A stretch of DNA of 64,000 nucleotides from Nonomuraea harbinensis (GTDB lineage Bacteria; Actinomycetota; Actinomycetes; Streptosporangiales; Streptosporangiaceae), in contig NZ_JAHKRN010000013.1 in the NCBI RefSeq assembly GCF_019396385.1, positions 114,138-178,137 on the forward strand, given 5' to 3'. The notes beneath the pieces are model-generated. The model ran no database searches, was not told the DNA's origin, and saw only the letters and a program-made list of their open reading frames with translations. The position numbers and the translations under genes are program-made. Shown here in pieces: positions 26,857 through 35,924 of this stretch (the stretch's first letter is position 1; every line of letters begins with the position of its first letter).

Positions 26857-27764
26857 TCCCAGGCCAGCTTGGCCGCCCCGGCGAGGCCGGCCCGCACCCC
26901 CAGCGTGGTCGGCCGCACCTCGACGGCCCTGACGAACCCCAGCCCGCCGACGTCGTCCAGCGCCGCCTCCAATGGGCCGAACAGCACCGGCCCCGCCTGG
27001 GAGACGCCCCCGCCGACGACCACGGTGGTGATCTCGACCGCGGCGGCCGTCGAGGCGATCATCCCGGCCAGCGCCCGCGCCCCCCGCTCGAACGCGGCCA
27101 CCGCCACGGGATCACCTGCGGCGGCATCCCCCGCCAACGTCCGCGCGTCCGCGACCACGGGGTCGCCGGTCGATGCCCGGCCGGGGGTCCAGCCGTTCTC
27201 CAGCGCCCAGCGGGCCATGTTGGGGCCGCTCGCGTACCTCTCGACGCAGCCGCGTCCGCCGCACTCGCAGCGCTCCCCGTACGGGTCCACGCTCATGTGG
27301 CCGACGTGACCGGCGTTCCCGGTGGGGCCGAGCAGTGGCGTGCCGCCGACGACCAGGCCGCCGCCGATGCCGGTGGAGACCACGATGCCCAGCAGCGCGC
27401 GGGTCTCCTGGCCCGCGCCCAGCCAGTGCTCGCCCAGCGCCATGCACTGCGCGTCGCCGGCGAGCACGGTGGGCAGGCCGGTCAGCTTCCGCACCTCGTC
27501 CCGGAGCGGGAAGCCGCGCCAGCTCGGCATGTTCACCGGGCTCACGGTCCCGGCGGCGAGGTCCAGCGGCCCGGCGCACCCGATCCCGACGGCCCCGGGC
27601 TCCGGCCCGCCCTCGGTCACCTGCTCGATCAGGCCGCGCAGCGCGGCCATGACCTCCTGCCCCGGCGTGGGCCGGGTGCCGGAACGCAGCACGGATCCGC
27701 TCGCGTCCACGAGCGCGGCGGCGAGCTTGGTCCCGCCGATGTCAATGGCAAGTACGTGATTCAT
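26835..27764 (-). CDS. ROK-family sugar kinase
   Basis: 309 aa, MNHVLAIDIGGTKLAAALVD with the ATP phosphate-binding DIGGTK motif, catalytic region VNMPSWRGFPL, and the zinc-binding ROK signature CECGGRGCVERYASG near residues 160-175. Likely phosphorylates glucose, mannose or an N-acetylhexosamine. It is the third gene of the mannosidase operon (ATGA overlap with the gene before), so phosphorylation of a mannose-derived sugar is a reasonable inference. Confidence 0.92.
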   Translation of the reverse strand: MNHVLAIDIGGTKLAAALVDASGSVLRSGTRPTPGQEVMAALRGLIEQVTEGGPEPGAVGIGCAGPLDLAAGTVSPVNMPSWRGFPLRDEVRKLTGLPTVLAGDAQCMALGEHWLGAGQETRALLGIVVSTGIGGGLVVGGTPLLGPTGNAGHVGHMSVDPYGERCECGGRGCVERYASGPNMARWALENGWTPGRASTGDPVVADARTLAGDAAAGDPVAVAAFERGARALAGMIASTAAAVEITTVVVGGGVSQAGPVLFGPLEAALDDVGGLGFVRAVEVRPTTLGVRAGLAGAAKLAWDYSRSAS

Positions 27765-28549
27765 GAGTGTTTGTGGTGGTTGTCGGGCTGGCGAGGGTCG
27801 CCAGGATGCTCAAGTCCGGGCACGAGCCGCACCGTCGCGGCCCGCTTCTCATCGATCCACCGCGCGAAGGCGAGCCGCCGCGCCGCGTCGAGCCGGGGTG
27901 CCCCGGCGCCGCTCTCCGAAGCGGGCGTCTCGCCGTCGAGGGCCGCGACGTCCAGCTCCGAGCGCTCCGCCACCGCGACATGCCACCCCAGGGCGTCTCC
28001 TACGGGGCCGGTGAGCTCTCCGGGAGGCCGGGAGCGGAGGGCCGCGGCGAGCGCGGCGGGCAGCGACTCCAGGGTGACCGCGCCCAGCGGTTCCAGGTCG
28101 GCCGGGGTGGCCGTCCGGGCGGTCTCCCTGTCCTCGAACAGCCCGTGCAGCACCAGGTAGCGGGTCTCCCGATCGTCCCGTACGGGGGAGGGACGCCAGG
28201 CGGCGGGCACCTCGGCGGTGGCGGTCACGTGCCGGTACATCGCGCGCACCCACGGGCTGCCGTGATAGGCGGCGGCGTTGACGGAGCCCAGCTCGACGGC
28301 GGCGATCCGGTCGAGTGGCGGCCCGTCCACGGGGGCCAGCCCGAGGCGCCCCGCCTCGTCCTCGCACAGCGCCTCGGTGAGGATCACCTGGGTCAGCCAC
28401 CGGGCCAGCTGGCGGTCCTCGGCGCTGCCGGGCGTGGGCAGCGCGGCGCGTGACGGCCCGGCCCGCAGCTCGGCGATCCGCCGGTCGAGCGCCTCCCGCC
28501 CCACGGGCCTGTCACCGACGTACCCGATCTCCGCAGGAACGGCGGTCAC
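27761..28549 (-). CDS. Unrecognised protein in the alpha-mannosidase operon
   Basis: 262 aa from GTG 28549 with GGAGGTGA directly upstream, inside the end of the mannosidase gene. No signal peptide or membrane span. The N-terminus (VGDRPVGREALDRRIAELRAGP, ARWLTQVILTEALCEDEAGRLG) and the late AARRLAFARWIDEKRAATVRL resemble the helical chaperone-like parts of parvulin/SurA proteins, but I cannot name a family. Coupled by overlapping stops and starts to both neighbours, so it should act with the GH38 enzyme and ROK kinase. Confidence 0.7.
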   Translation of the reverse strand: MTAVPAEIGYVGDRPVGREALDRRIAELRAGPSRAALPTPGSAEDRQLARWLTQVILTEALCEDEAGRLGLAPVDGPPLDRIAAVELGSVNAAAYHGSPWVRAMYRHVTATAEVPAAWRPSPVRDDRETRYLVLHGLFEDRETARTATPADLEPLGAVTLESLPAALAAALRSRPPGELTGPVGDALGWHVAVAERSELDVAALDGETPASESGAGAPRLDAARRLAFARWIDEKRAATVRLVPGLEHPGDPRQPDNHHKHS

Positions 28550-31500
28550 CGGGTCACCTCCAGGCGGACGGTGGCGGCGTACTGGCAGCGGCCGAACCAC
28601 ATGACCTTGGGCAGCGCCCAGAAGTGCCCAGCCGTCGCGTCCGGCGGGACCTCCACGGGGAACGTCACGTCACAGGTCCCTCCGGCGGCCACCGTGAACC
28701 CCCTGATGACCGAAGGGAGCAGCTCCCACGTCCCCCATGGAGCGGCGAGCTGGGCCTCGCCCCGGATCTCTCCGTGGGTGCCGTTCGCGAGCCGTACGGT
28801 CAGAGCGGCGCGGTCGCCGGGGCGGAGGGTGAGCGCGTCCGCGAGCGTCGTCACCGACAGGCCGGTGGGGCGGGCCTCGTCGGCCGTGGTGCCCCGGACG
28901 GCGTCGACGGGGGCGGGCGCGGGGCCGGGCACGGGCAGCTCGGGGGCGTCGCCGAGCGCCACCGTGACCACGTCCTCGATCACCTGCCCGCCGACGCCCG
29001 TCCGCGCGGACACGAAGTGCAGGCCCCGGCCGGGTGCTGGGGTGACGGTGGCGGGGAGCCGGACGTGCCCGCCTGGCTCGACGCGGAACGGCCGCCGCGC
29101 CGGCAGCACCGTCCACCCATCGGGTACGTGCAGCTCCACGACGCCTTCGTGCGCCGCGTCGGTCAGCTGCGACGACACGACGACGTCCAGCTCGAACGGT
29201 CCGTCCGGGGTGACCAGGCCGGGAGTCAGGGTGACCGACACCGGCAGGTAGCCGAGCGGCGCCGGGCCCTTGTTGTGCAACCAGTAACGCGCGTACACCG
29301 GCTGCGCGGTCTCTCTCACCGCCCCCAGCTCGGGCCCCGTCTCCATGGGCTCGGCGGCGACCAGAAACGTGCCCACCTCGGCCCCGCCCAGCCACACGGC
29401 CCCCGGGTGGTTCCCCTCGGGATCGAAGAGCGGCCGGCGCGTCCTCGAACCTCTCACCCGCTTCGGCAGCACCGACCCGTCGAAGCCTCCCGCGGCGGGA
29501 TGGGGCGCTGTCGGCGGGAGAGGACGTTCGAGCAGGTCGGCGGGCGTCAGAGCGGAGGGCAGAAGAGGGGAGTGGACCTTGGCCTCAGAGCCGAGACCAG
29601 TGGCCTCCACCAGGCGCAGGGTGACCGTCTCGGCGTCGTGACGGGCGCGCCCGTGGGCGTGCGGGTTGCCGGTGGCCTTGAGCGTGCCCAGGAGCACGTC
29701 ACGAGCAGGCTCCACGCGCAGCAACGAGCACACCTGCGGTAGCACTAGACCAGTCGCGCCCGTCAGCGACCTCGCTGTGGCGCGCGGCGGGGACGCGCCC
29801 GCGTGCGGCGCCACTCCCGCCGGACCGGTCGCGCCCATCAGCAGCCGGTCCGTCGCGTGTGGTGGCTCGCTCGCTGGGTTGGTCGTGTGCGTCGGGGGTC
29901 TGTTCGCCGGGGTGACGACGCGGGGCAGCAGCGGGGTGGTGAACTCCTGGCCCGAGGAGGGGAGCCGGTTCGCCCGCCAGTCGCCTGGTCCGGCCACGAG
30001 GGCGTACGAGAACTCGTGGGTCCAGTGCTGGAGCTGGAACGCCGACCCGTCGGGGCCGGTGCGGCGCGGGGGGTCGAGCCAGACGCCGGAGGGCCAGCCC
30101 GTGCAGGACCGCATGAGCGACAGGTGCAGAGCCCCCGACGGGTCCACCGCGAAGCCCGGCAGCCCGTACGCCAGCAGCGCCACCGTCCGGTCGTCGAGCC
30201 GTTCGGAACCGGCCGGGCAGAGCGCCGGGATGACGGCGCCGGCCAGGTCGTCCACCAGCTCGTCCACCAGCTCGTCCACCGGCCCGGCGACGATGAGGGC
30301 GGGCAGGGAACGCAGGTCGCGCAGGTCCGCGCTGGGCCGCCACACCTCGGCCAGCGGCCGTTCGGCGGGCACCCACACGCGCGGCGCGCCCGACGTCAGA
30401 GCCTCGGAGAAGACCGGGTCGCAGCGGGACAGCAGCTCGGCGGCGACCGGGTTGGTGTCCGGCCCGCCGAGGACGATGCGCGTGTCCGGCAGGTTCGAGT
30501 CCACGTGCAGCCACCCGTACCGGGTGCCCGAGGCGGTGGAGGTGGTGGCGGTGACGCCCACCCGGGCCAGCGCCGCGACGAGCTCGCGGGCCCGAGGCGC
30601 GTCCGAAGGGCCGGGCACCACGATCTCGGCCACGCCGATCGCCCGCGCGCCGGCCGGGCCGAGGTCCACCCGGGCGGTGGAGGACAGGCCGAACCAGGTG
30701 TTGGCCGGGTTGTCGAGCGTCCACGGGTGTTCGGCGGAGTCCACGTCCGGCAGCGCGAAGCCGCGCCCCACGACGGCGCCCGCCACGTCCGACACCGGCA
30801 GCGCGCCCTCGACGTGCGCCGGGAACCGGACCCTGAGCAGGCGGTCGGCGCCGGTGTAGTCGACCACGCGGGTGGTGAGGTCCACCCGGTGGGAGCCCGC
30901 CAGGAGGGTGACGACCTGCTCGTACGCGACCTCGCCCACCTGCCCGGTGACGATGATCCGCTGCCCGACGGGGGAGGTCTCGGCCCGTACGGAATCCGCG
31001 GGGGCGTCGCCGGACCCGAGTGAACTGCCGGTGGGCATGAGGTGCCACGGCCCCTCGCCCATGTCCGGATGCTGCGGGTACTCCTCGTACAGGCGCAGCT
31101 CGTTGCCCAGGCCGGTGAGCAGTTCGCGGCCGGTGGCCAGGTCGGTGACGGAGGCCAGCGCGCCGCCCCTGGCGGGGTCGGCGACGATCCGCCAGCGCTC
31201 GTTCTCGATGGTCGTGCCGGGCAGGTCCTGCCACGGGTCGGCCCGGCCCTCGACGATCCGGTACGTGCGCCAGCCCGTCGCGGGCACGTCCCTGGCCGTG
31301 AACGTCAGCGTGCCGTGCTCGGAGACGGCGGGGATCTCCACGCCCGCCGGGTCGGCGACGCGCAGTCCGGGCCCGAGGCGCACGCGCACCAGGCCGTCGC
31401 GGGCGAACGGCAGCGTGTTCGTCACCACGACGCTGCGCCCGTCCACCGCCACCTGGCCCATCAGCGCGTCGAGGGCCCGGTCGCGGGCGTCCGCCGCCAG

Positions 31501-32949
31501 GTCGTACGCCTCGCGCCAGCCGGTCAGCAGGTCGATGTAGACCTGGTCGGACTCGGAGCCGGTGATCGCGTCGTGGTGCGCCCCGTACGCGAGCTGCCGC
31601 CACACCTTGTCCAGCGCGGTGTGCGGGTAGCGGCCCAGCCCCAGCAGCGCGGCGAGCGCCGAGAGCCGCTCGGCGTCCAGCGCCGCCACCTCGGCGGCCC
31701 GCTGGGCCTGCTTGGTGTCGATGTAGGAGACGTCCTTGCCGGTATAGATCGGGTTCATGTCCCGTGATTGCGGGCTTAAGGCCGAAATTTCGGTACGAAC
31801 CGCGTCCAGGAAGTCCCGAGGCGTCCCGCACACGAACCGCGGCCACACGTACCGCGCGTTCCAGGCACGGTGGATCTCGGTCACCCACTTGTTCGGCGGG
31901 GTGTAGTCGGTGCCGACGGGCAGCAGGATGTTCCGGGTGGCGGCGACGGGCTTGAGCGACCGGTACAACTCGTACACCGCCGCCATGGCGGCCTCCAGCG
32001 TCGGCGCCGAGTCCATCCACCAGCCGGCCGAGTAGTGGGCGGGCATGTAGTGCGTCAGCACCCCCAGCCCGGACGGCGCGATCCATTCGAACTCGCTGGG
32101 GAACTGCATCAGGGTGGCGTCGTTCCCGGCCGCGCCGAAGTTCTTGTCGATCGGCCCCCACTGGTGGAACGGCCCGCGCGCCCACGCGCTCCCGGTCAGC
32201 CCGGCCGCCGCCAGATAACCGGGGAACTGCGGGTCGTGCCCGAACGCGTCGAGCTGCCAGGCGGTGCGCGGGTCGCCGCCGAGGATGTCGCGCTGGTAGC
32301 CGATGCCGTGGACGAGGTTCCTGATGGTGGTCTCGGCCCCGGTCAGGTTGGTGTTGGGCTCGTTGTACGTGCCGCCGACCAGCTCGGCCCGGCCCTCGGC
32401 GAGCAGGGCGCGCAGGTCGGCGCGGCGCTCGGGATGGGTGTCGAGGAACGGCTTCAGGTAGTCGACCTCGGCCAGCACGAACCGGTAGTCCGGGTCCCGC
32501 AGGGCCAGCTCGATGTGCGCCTCGACCAGCGCGAACGCGTTGAACTCCCAGAGCGGCCTGGTGGTCGCGTCGGCGGCCAGCAGCTCCCACGGGCTGGTGT
32601 AGGCGGCCTGGGTGTTCCACCAGACCGGGTCGTAGTGGAAGTGGGAGACCATGAACATGGTCCAGCCGGGAGACTCGGCCGTCACGGTCACGTCCAGCGT
32701 CTCGCCCTCCAGGGTCACCACGCACGGCACCACCGCGCCCGGCGGCGTCTCGGCGTCGAGCGGCACCTCCAGCGTGACCGGTCCGTCCCCGGCGGGCACG
32801 GTCGCGTGCCCGCGCACGCCGTCGCCGCGCACCTCCAGCGCGGCCTCGCGCCCGTCCCGCGCGACGGTGACCTTCAGCACCTGGCGTGGCCGGTCCGCCG
32901 GCCCCACGAACAGATCGGTCGGCTCCGCGGACAGCAGGCGAACAGACAA
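28546..32949 (-). CDS. GH38 alpha-mannosidase-like glycoside hydrolase with C-terminal NEW3-like domain
   Basis: About 1467 aa. Start TTG 32949 is preferred (AGGGG six bases upstream); GTG 32964 and 32985 are in frame. GH38 motifs: HFHYDPVWWNTQ near residue 125, LDAFGHDPQFPG with the likely nucleophile Asp near 245, and GAHHDAITGSESDQ near 470. A long beta-rich middle follows, then a segment resembling NEW3-type Ig domains (YWLHNKGPAPLGYLPVSVTL). No signal peptide, so it probably works inside the cell on imported manno-oligosaccharides. Longer than usual for bacterial GH38 enzymes (about 850-1050 aa). Heads an operon with an unknown protein and a ROK kinase. Confidence 0.88.
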   Translation of the reverse strand: MSVRLLSAEPTDLFVGPADRPRQVLKVTVARDGREAALEVRGDGVRGHATVPAGDGPVTLEVPLDAETPPGAVVPCVVTLEGETLDVTVTAESPGWTMFMVSHFHYDPVWWNTQAAYTSPWELLAADATTRPLWEFNAFALVEAHIELALRDPDYRFVLAEVDYLKPFLDTHPERRADLRALLAEGRAELVGGTYNEPNTNLTGAETTIRNLVHGIGYQRDILGGDPRTAWQLDAFGHDPQFPGYLAAAGLTGSAWARGPFHQWGPIDKNFGAAGNDATLMQFPSEFEWIAPSGLGVLTHYMPAHYSAGWWMDSAPTLEAAMAAVYELYRSLKPVAATRNILLPVGTDYTPPNKWVTEIHRAWNARYVWPRFVCGTPRDFLDAVRTEISALSPQSRDMNPIYTGKDVSYIDTKQAQRAAEVAALDAERLSALAALLGLGRYPHTALDKVWRQLAYGAHHDAITGSESDQVYIDLLTGWREAYDLAADARDRALDALMGQVAVDGRSVVVTNTLPFARDGLVRVRLGPGLRVADPAGVEIPAVSEHGTLTFTARDVPATGWRTYRIVEGRADPWQDLPGTTIENERWRIVADPARGGALASVTDLATGRELLTGLGNELRLYEEYPQHPDMGEGPWHLMPTGSSLGSGDAPADSVRAETSPVGQRIIVTGQVGEVAYEQVVTLLAGSHRVDLTTRVVDYTGADRLLRVRFPAHVEGALPVSDVAGAVVGRGFALPDVDSAEHPWTLDNPANTWFGLSSTARVDLGPAGARAIGVAEIVVPGPSDAPRARELVAALARVGVTATTSTASGTRYGWLHVDSNLPDTRIVLGGPDTNPVAAELLSRCDPVFSEALTSGAPRVWVPAERPLAEVWRPSADLRDLRSLPALIVAGPVDELVDELVDDLAGAVIPALCPAGSERLDDRTVALLAYGLPGFAVDPSGALHLSLMRSCTGWPSGVWLDPPRRTGPDGSAFQLQHWTHEFSYALVAGPGDWRANRLPSSGQEFTTPLLPRVVTPANRPPTHTTNPASEPPHATDRLLMGATGPAGVAPHAGASPPRATARSLTGATGLVLPQVCSLLRVEPARDVLLGTLKATGNPHAHGRARHDAETVTLRLVEATGLGSEAKVHSPLLPSALTPADLLERPLPPTAPHPAAGGFDGSVLPKRVRGSRTRRPLFDPEGNHPGAVWLGGAEVGTFLVAAEPMETGPELGAVRETAQPVYARYWLHNKGPAPLGYLPVSVTLTPGLVTPDGPFELDVVVSSQLTDAAHEGVVELHVPDGWTVLPARRPFRVEPGGHVRLPATVTPAPGRGLHFVSARTGVGGQVIEDVVTVALGDAPELPVPGPAPAPVDAVRGTTADEARPTGLSVTTLADALTLRPGDRAALTVRLANGTHGEIRGEAQLAAPWGTWELLPSVIRGFTVAAGGTCDVTFPVEVPPDATAGHFWALPKVMWFGRCQYAATVRLEVTR
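30248..30283. repeat. Three tandem 12-bp units inside the GH38 gene
   Basis: TCGTCCACCAGC occurs twice and TCGTCCACCGGC once, head to tail. On the minus strand they encode the repeat VDELVDELVDDL, a short acidic helix. In-frame, so copy-number change would not break the protein. Confidence 0.85.
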
Positions 32950-33064
32950 ATCAACCCCTAACACCCAGACCGGCGACGGCCACACTATGCCTTCCGTGGG
33001 TCCATGACAACGATGTCATCGGCCGGGAAACGCGCGCCGGCGGAGCCATGGAAGGATTGGAAGC

Positions 33065-33916
33065 ATGAGCGCAGTCAGACTCGACGGCAAGGCCACCGCG
33101 GCGAAGATCAAGGCAGACCTCACGGCCCGGGTGTCCGCCCTCAGAGAGCGCGGCATCACCCCCGGGCTCGGCACGGTCCTCGTCGGCGACGACCCCGGCA
33201 GCCAGATCTACGTCGCGGGCAAGCACCGCGACTGCGCCGAGGTCGGCATCGCCTCCATCCGTGTCGACCTGCCGGCCACCGCCACCCAGGCCGAGGTCGA
33301 GGCCGCCGTCGACGAGCTCAACGCCTCGCCCGAGTGCACCGGCTACATCGTCCAGCTCCCGCTGCCCAAGCACCTCGACACCATGGCCCTGCTGGAGCGC
33401 ATGGACCCGGCCAAGGACGCCGACGGCCTCCACCCGGTCAACCTCGGCCGCCTGGTCCACATGGTCGACGCGCCGCTGCCCTGCACGCCGCACGGCATCG
33501 TGCTGCTCCTCCAGGAGTACGGGGTCCCGATCAAGGGCGCCGAGGTGGCCCTGGTCGGCCGGGGCATCACCGTGGGCCGCTCGCTCGGCCTCCTGCTGAC
33601 CCGGCGCAGCGAGAACGCCACTGTGACCCTCTGCCACACCGGCACCCAGGACCTGGCCGGCCATGTGCGCCGCGCCGACATCGTGGTGGCGGCCGCGGGC
33701 GTGCCCGGCCTGATCACCAAGGACATGGTCAAGCCGGGCGCCGCCGTGCTCGACGTCGGCGTCTCCCGGGTCAACGGCAAGATCGCCGGCGACGTGGCGC
33801 CCGACGTGGCCGAGGTCGCGGGCTTCCTCACCCCCAACCCCGGCGGGGTCGGCCCGATGACCCGCGCACTCCTGCTGGCCAACGTCGTGGAGGCGGCCGA
33901 GCGGCTGCACGCCTAG
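33065..33916 (+). CDS. folD: Methylenetetrahydrofolate dehydrogenase/cyclohydrolase
   Basis: 283 aa. Catalytic Tyr/Lys region [14 protein letters not shown] near residue 40, folate-binding [10 protein letters not shown], and the NADP Rossmann loop [12 protein letters not shown] near 160 with [12 protein letters not shown] near the end. Makes 10-formyl-THF, which purN and purH (8 kb upstream) consume. ATG 33065 has GGAAGGA upstream. Divergent from the mannosidase operon. Confidence 0.97.
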   Translation: MSAVRLDGKATAAKIKADLTARVSALRERGITPGLGTVLVGDDPGSQIYVAGKHRDCAEVGIASIRVDLPATATQAEVEAAVDELNASPECTGYIVQLPLPKHLDTMALLERMDPAKDADGLHPVNLGRLVHMVDAPLPCTPHGIVLLLQEYGVPIKGAEVALVGRGITVGRSLGLLLTRRSENATVTLCHTGTQDLAGHVRRADIVVAAAGVPGLITKDMVKPGAAVLDVGVSRVNGKIAGDVAPDVAEVAGFLTPNPGGVGPMTRALLLANVVEAAERLHA

Positions 33917-34015
33917 GGGCTCGTACAGGGTCCGGGGCTGGGTTCTTCGTACGTTCGACAACCGCTGTTGATATCTTTGGCCGCTTTAGTCCAGAAATAT
34001 CGTGAGGCGGTCTAG

Positions 34016-35020
34016 ATGCGGAGATTTGTGTGGATGGTCGGGTGCTTGGCTCTGGCGGGATGCTCCGTCCTGCCGGGGCTCGGCTCGGAGTCGGCGCCGA
34101 CCGTGACGGCCACCGCCACCCCGACGCCCGCGGCCGCGCCCGTCACCGCCCAGGAGGTGGCCTCGGTCCTGGAGGACTACGTCAAGCGCAACAACGCCGC
34201 CAACAAGGCCGTGAGCGACAAGCTGCTCGCGGGCTACGAAGGCGGCTCCAGCCTGGCCATCGACAAGGCGGGCTACGCCTCCGTCCGCAAGCTGGGCGGT
34301 CGCCAGGCCGCCTACCAGCCGTTCGGCTACACCGAGCCGGTTCACACCGTGCCCGTCGGCCCGGAGGGGCGCTGGTTCCTGACCACGACGCACTGGAAGG
34401 GCAAGAGCGAGACCGCCAAGGAGCCGACCTACCTGCTGTTCACCCGTGACGGAGAGTCCTGGAAGCAGGTGTACGCCCCCGACGTCTTCGAGGGCAAGGC
34501 CGCCGAACTCCCCGAGATCGTCGCGGACGCCTCGGGAACGGCCGAGGAGGTGGCCCACTCCGACACCGCCGGGCTGATGATGTCGCCCGCCGCGTTCGCC
34601 AAGAGCTACGCCGCCCACCTGGTGAACAAGGGTACCGCGGCGTCCAGGACCCGCTTCGCGGCCGACCGGCTCACCACCGGCGCCGCGTCCAACCGCGTCA
34701 AGATGAAGGAGTACGCCAAGGTCGTCGAGAGCGCCCGCCCGGCCACGGCGTATCCCTCCTACGCCCTGCGCACGGCCGACGGCGGGGCGCTCGCCTTCAC
34801 CACCCTCCAACGGACCATCCGCTACGACGTGCACCAGGGGCCGGGGCGCAAGTACGTCTTCCAGAAGAACAACGGGTTCCTGCGCGGCAAGTTCTACACG
34901 TACATGAAGTCCACCGCGCTGATCCAGGTCGTCGCGCACATCCCGCCGAAGACCGCCGAACCCGCCCAGGTCGAGGTGCTCGGCTCCTACAGCGGCATCA
35001 TCTCCGGCAGCGGACGCTAG
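34016..35020 (+). CDS. DUF8094-like lipoprotein
   Basis: 334 aa. Short signal MRRFVWMVGCLALAGC with lipobox LAGC at about residue 16, then a Thr/Pro/Ala linker and a globular domain (TAQEVASVLEDYVKRNN, GRWFLTTTHWKGK, ALAFTTLQRTIRYDV). This is typical of large actinobacterial lipoprotein families annotated DUF8094; role unknown. Free-standing, between folD and the IclR gene. Confidence 0.78.
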   Translation: MRRFVWMVGCLALAGCSVLPGLGSESAPTVTATATPTPAAAPVTAQEVASVLEDYVKRNNAANKAVSDKLLAGYEGGSSLAIDKAGYASVRKLGGRQAAYQPFGYTEPVHTVPVGPEGRWFLTTTHWKGKSETAKEPTYLLFTRDGESWKQVYAPDVFEGKAAELPEIVADASGTAEEVAHSDTAGLMMSPAAFAKSYAAHLVNKGTAASRTRFAADRLTTGAASNRVKMKEYAKVVESARPATAYPSYALRTADGGALAFTTLQRTIRYDVHQGPGRKYVFQKNNGFLRGKFYTYMKSTALIQVVAHIPPKTAEPAQVEVLGSYSGIISGSGR

Positions 35021-35037
35021 CCCGCCACCGCGAGGCG

Positions 35038-35079
35038 TGTTCGGCATGCGTACACTTATTCACTGGCCGAACATTTCGG
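35038..35079. promoter_or_regulatory. Inverted repeats upstream of the IclR gene (candidate operator)
   Basis: TGTTCGGC (35038-35045) and GCCGAACA (35066-35073) form a perfect 8-bp inverted repeat with a 20-bp spacer; CCGAA (35067-35071) also pairs with TTCGG (35075-35079). A TACACT -10-like box lies at 35051-35056 inside the spacer. GTTCG/CGAAC half-sites are usual for IclR-family binding sites. Autoregulation is inferred. Confidence 0.5.
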
Positions 35080-35119
35080 GGAGAGCTGCGCCTCTGCCCG
35101 CCGGTGTCAAGGGAACCTC

Positions 35120-35902
35120 ATGGTCGAACACGTGCAGTCGCTGGCCCGCGGCCTGGCCGTGATCCGCGCCTTCAGCGCCACCGCCCCCCGGCTGACGCTG
35201 AGCGAGGTGGCCCGCGCGACCGGCCTCACCCGCGCCGCCGCGCGCCGTTTCCTCCTCACGCTCGCCGACCTCGGCTACGTGCGCACCGACGGGCGGCTGT
35301 TCTCCCTCACGCCGCGTGTCCTGGAGCTCGGGTACGCCTACCTGTCCAGCCTGTCGTTGCCCGAGGTCGCCGCGCCCCACCTGGAACGCCTGGCCGCCGA
35401 GGTGCACGAGTCCGCCTCCGTCGCGGTGCTGGACGGCGAGGACGTCGTGTACGTGGCCCGCGTCGCCACCGCCCGGATCATGCGCGTGTCGATCAGCATC
35501 GGCACCCGCTTCCCCGCCTACTGCACCTCCATGGGCCGCGTCCTCCTGGCCGGCCTCCCCCCGGCGGACCTCGACGCCTACCTGGACCAGGCCGACCTGC
35601 GCCGCCTCACCTCCCGCACCATCACCGTCCCGTCGGCCCTGCGCGACGAGCTGGACGGCATCCGCGAGCAGGGCTGGGCCATGGTCGACCAGGAGATGGA
35701 GGAGGGTCTCCGCTCGATCGCCGCCCCGATCCGGGACCGTTCCGGGGCGGTCGTCGCGGCCGTCAACGTCTCCACCCATGCCAGCCGCACCACCCTCCAG
35801 CAGGCCAGACGTACGCTCCTCCCGCCGCTGCTGGCCACGGCCGCCAAGATCGAAGGCGACCTGTCCTCGCTCACCTCTCCGGCGAAAAGGGACACGAGCT
35901 GA
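35120..35902 (+). CDS. IclR-family transcriptional regulator (PcaR/PobR-like)
   Basis: 260 aa. Winged helix in residues 5-65 (RLTLSEVARATGLTRAAARRFLLTLADLGYV) and an effector-binding domain with VYVARVATARIMRVSISIGTRFPAYCTSMGRVLLA, which matches PcaU/PobR-type members that sense aromatic acids. No aromatic-degradation genes are in the window, so the target is elsewhere. Start ATG 35120 precedes the fold by four residues. Confidence 0.92.
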   Translation: MVEHVQSLARGLAVIRAFSATAPRLTLSEVARATGLTRAAARRFLLTLADLGYVRTDGRLFSLTPRVLELGYAYLSSLSLPEVAAPHLERLAAEVHESASVAVLDGEDVVYVARVATARIMRVSISIGTRFPAYCTSMGRVLLAGLPPADLDAYLDQADLRRLTSRTITVPSALRDELDGIREQGWAMVDQEMEEGLRSIAAPIRDRSGAVVAAVNVSTHASRTTLQQARRTLLPPLLATAAKIEGDLSSLTSPAKRDTS

Positions 35903-35924
35903 CCAGCGGGCCGGCAGACGACGG

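Noticed and set aside
31782..31793. Perfect palindrome CCGAAATTTCGG
   Set aside because: It lies deep inside the GH38 coding sequence in a locally AT-rich codon run; no regulatory position.
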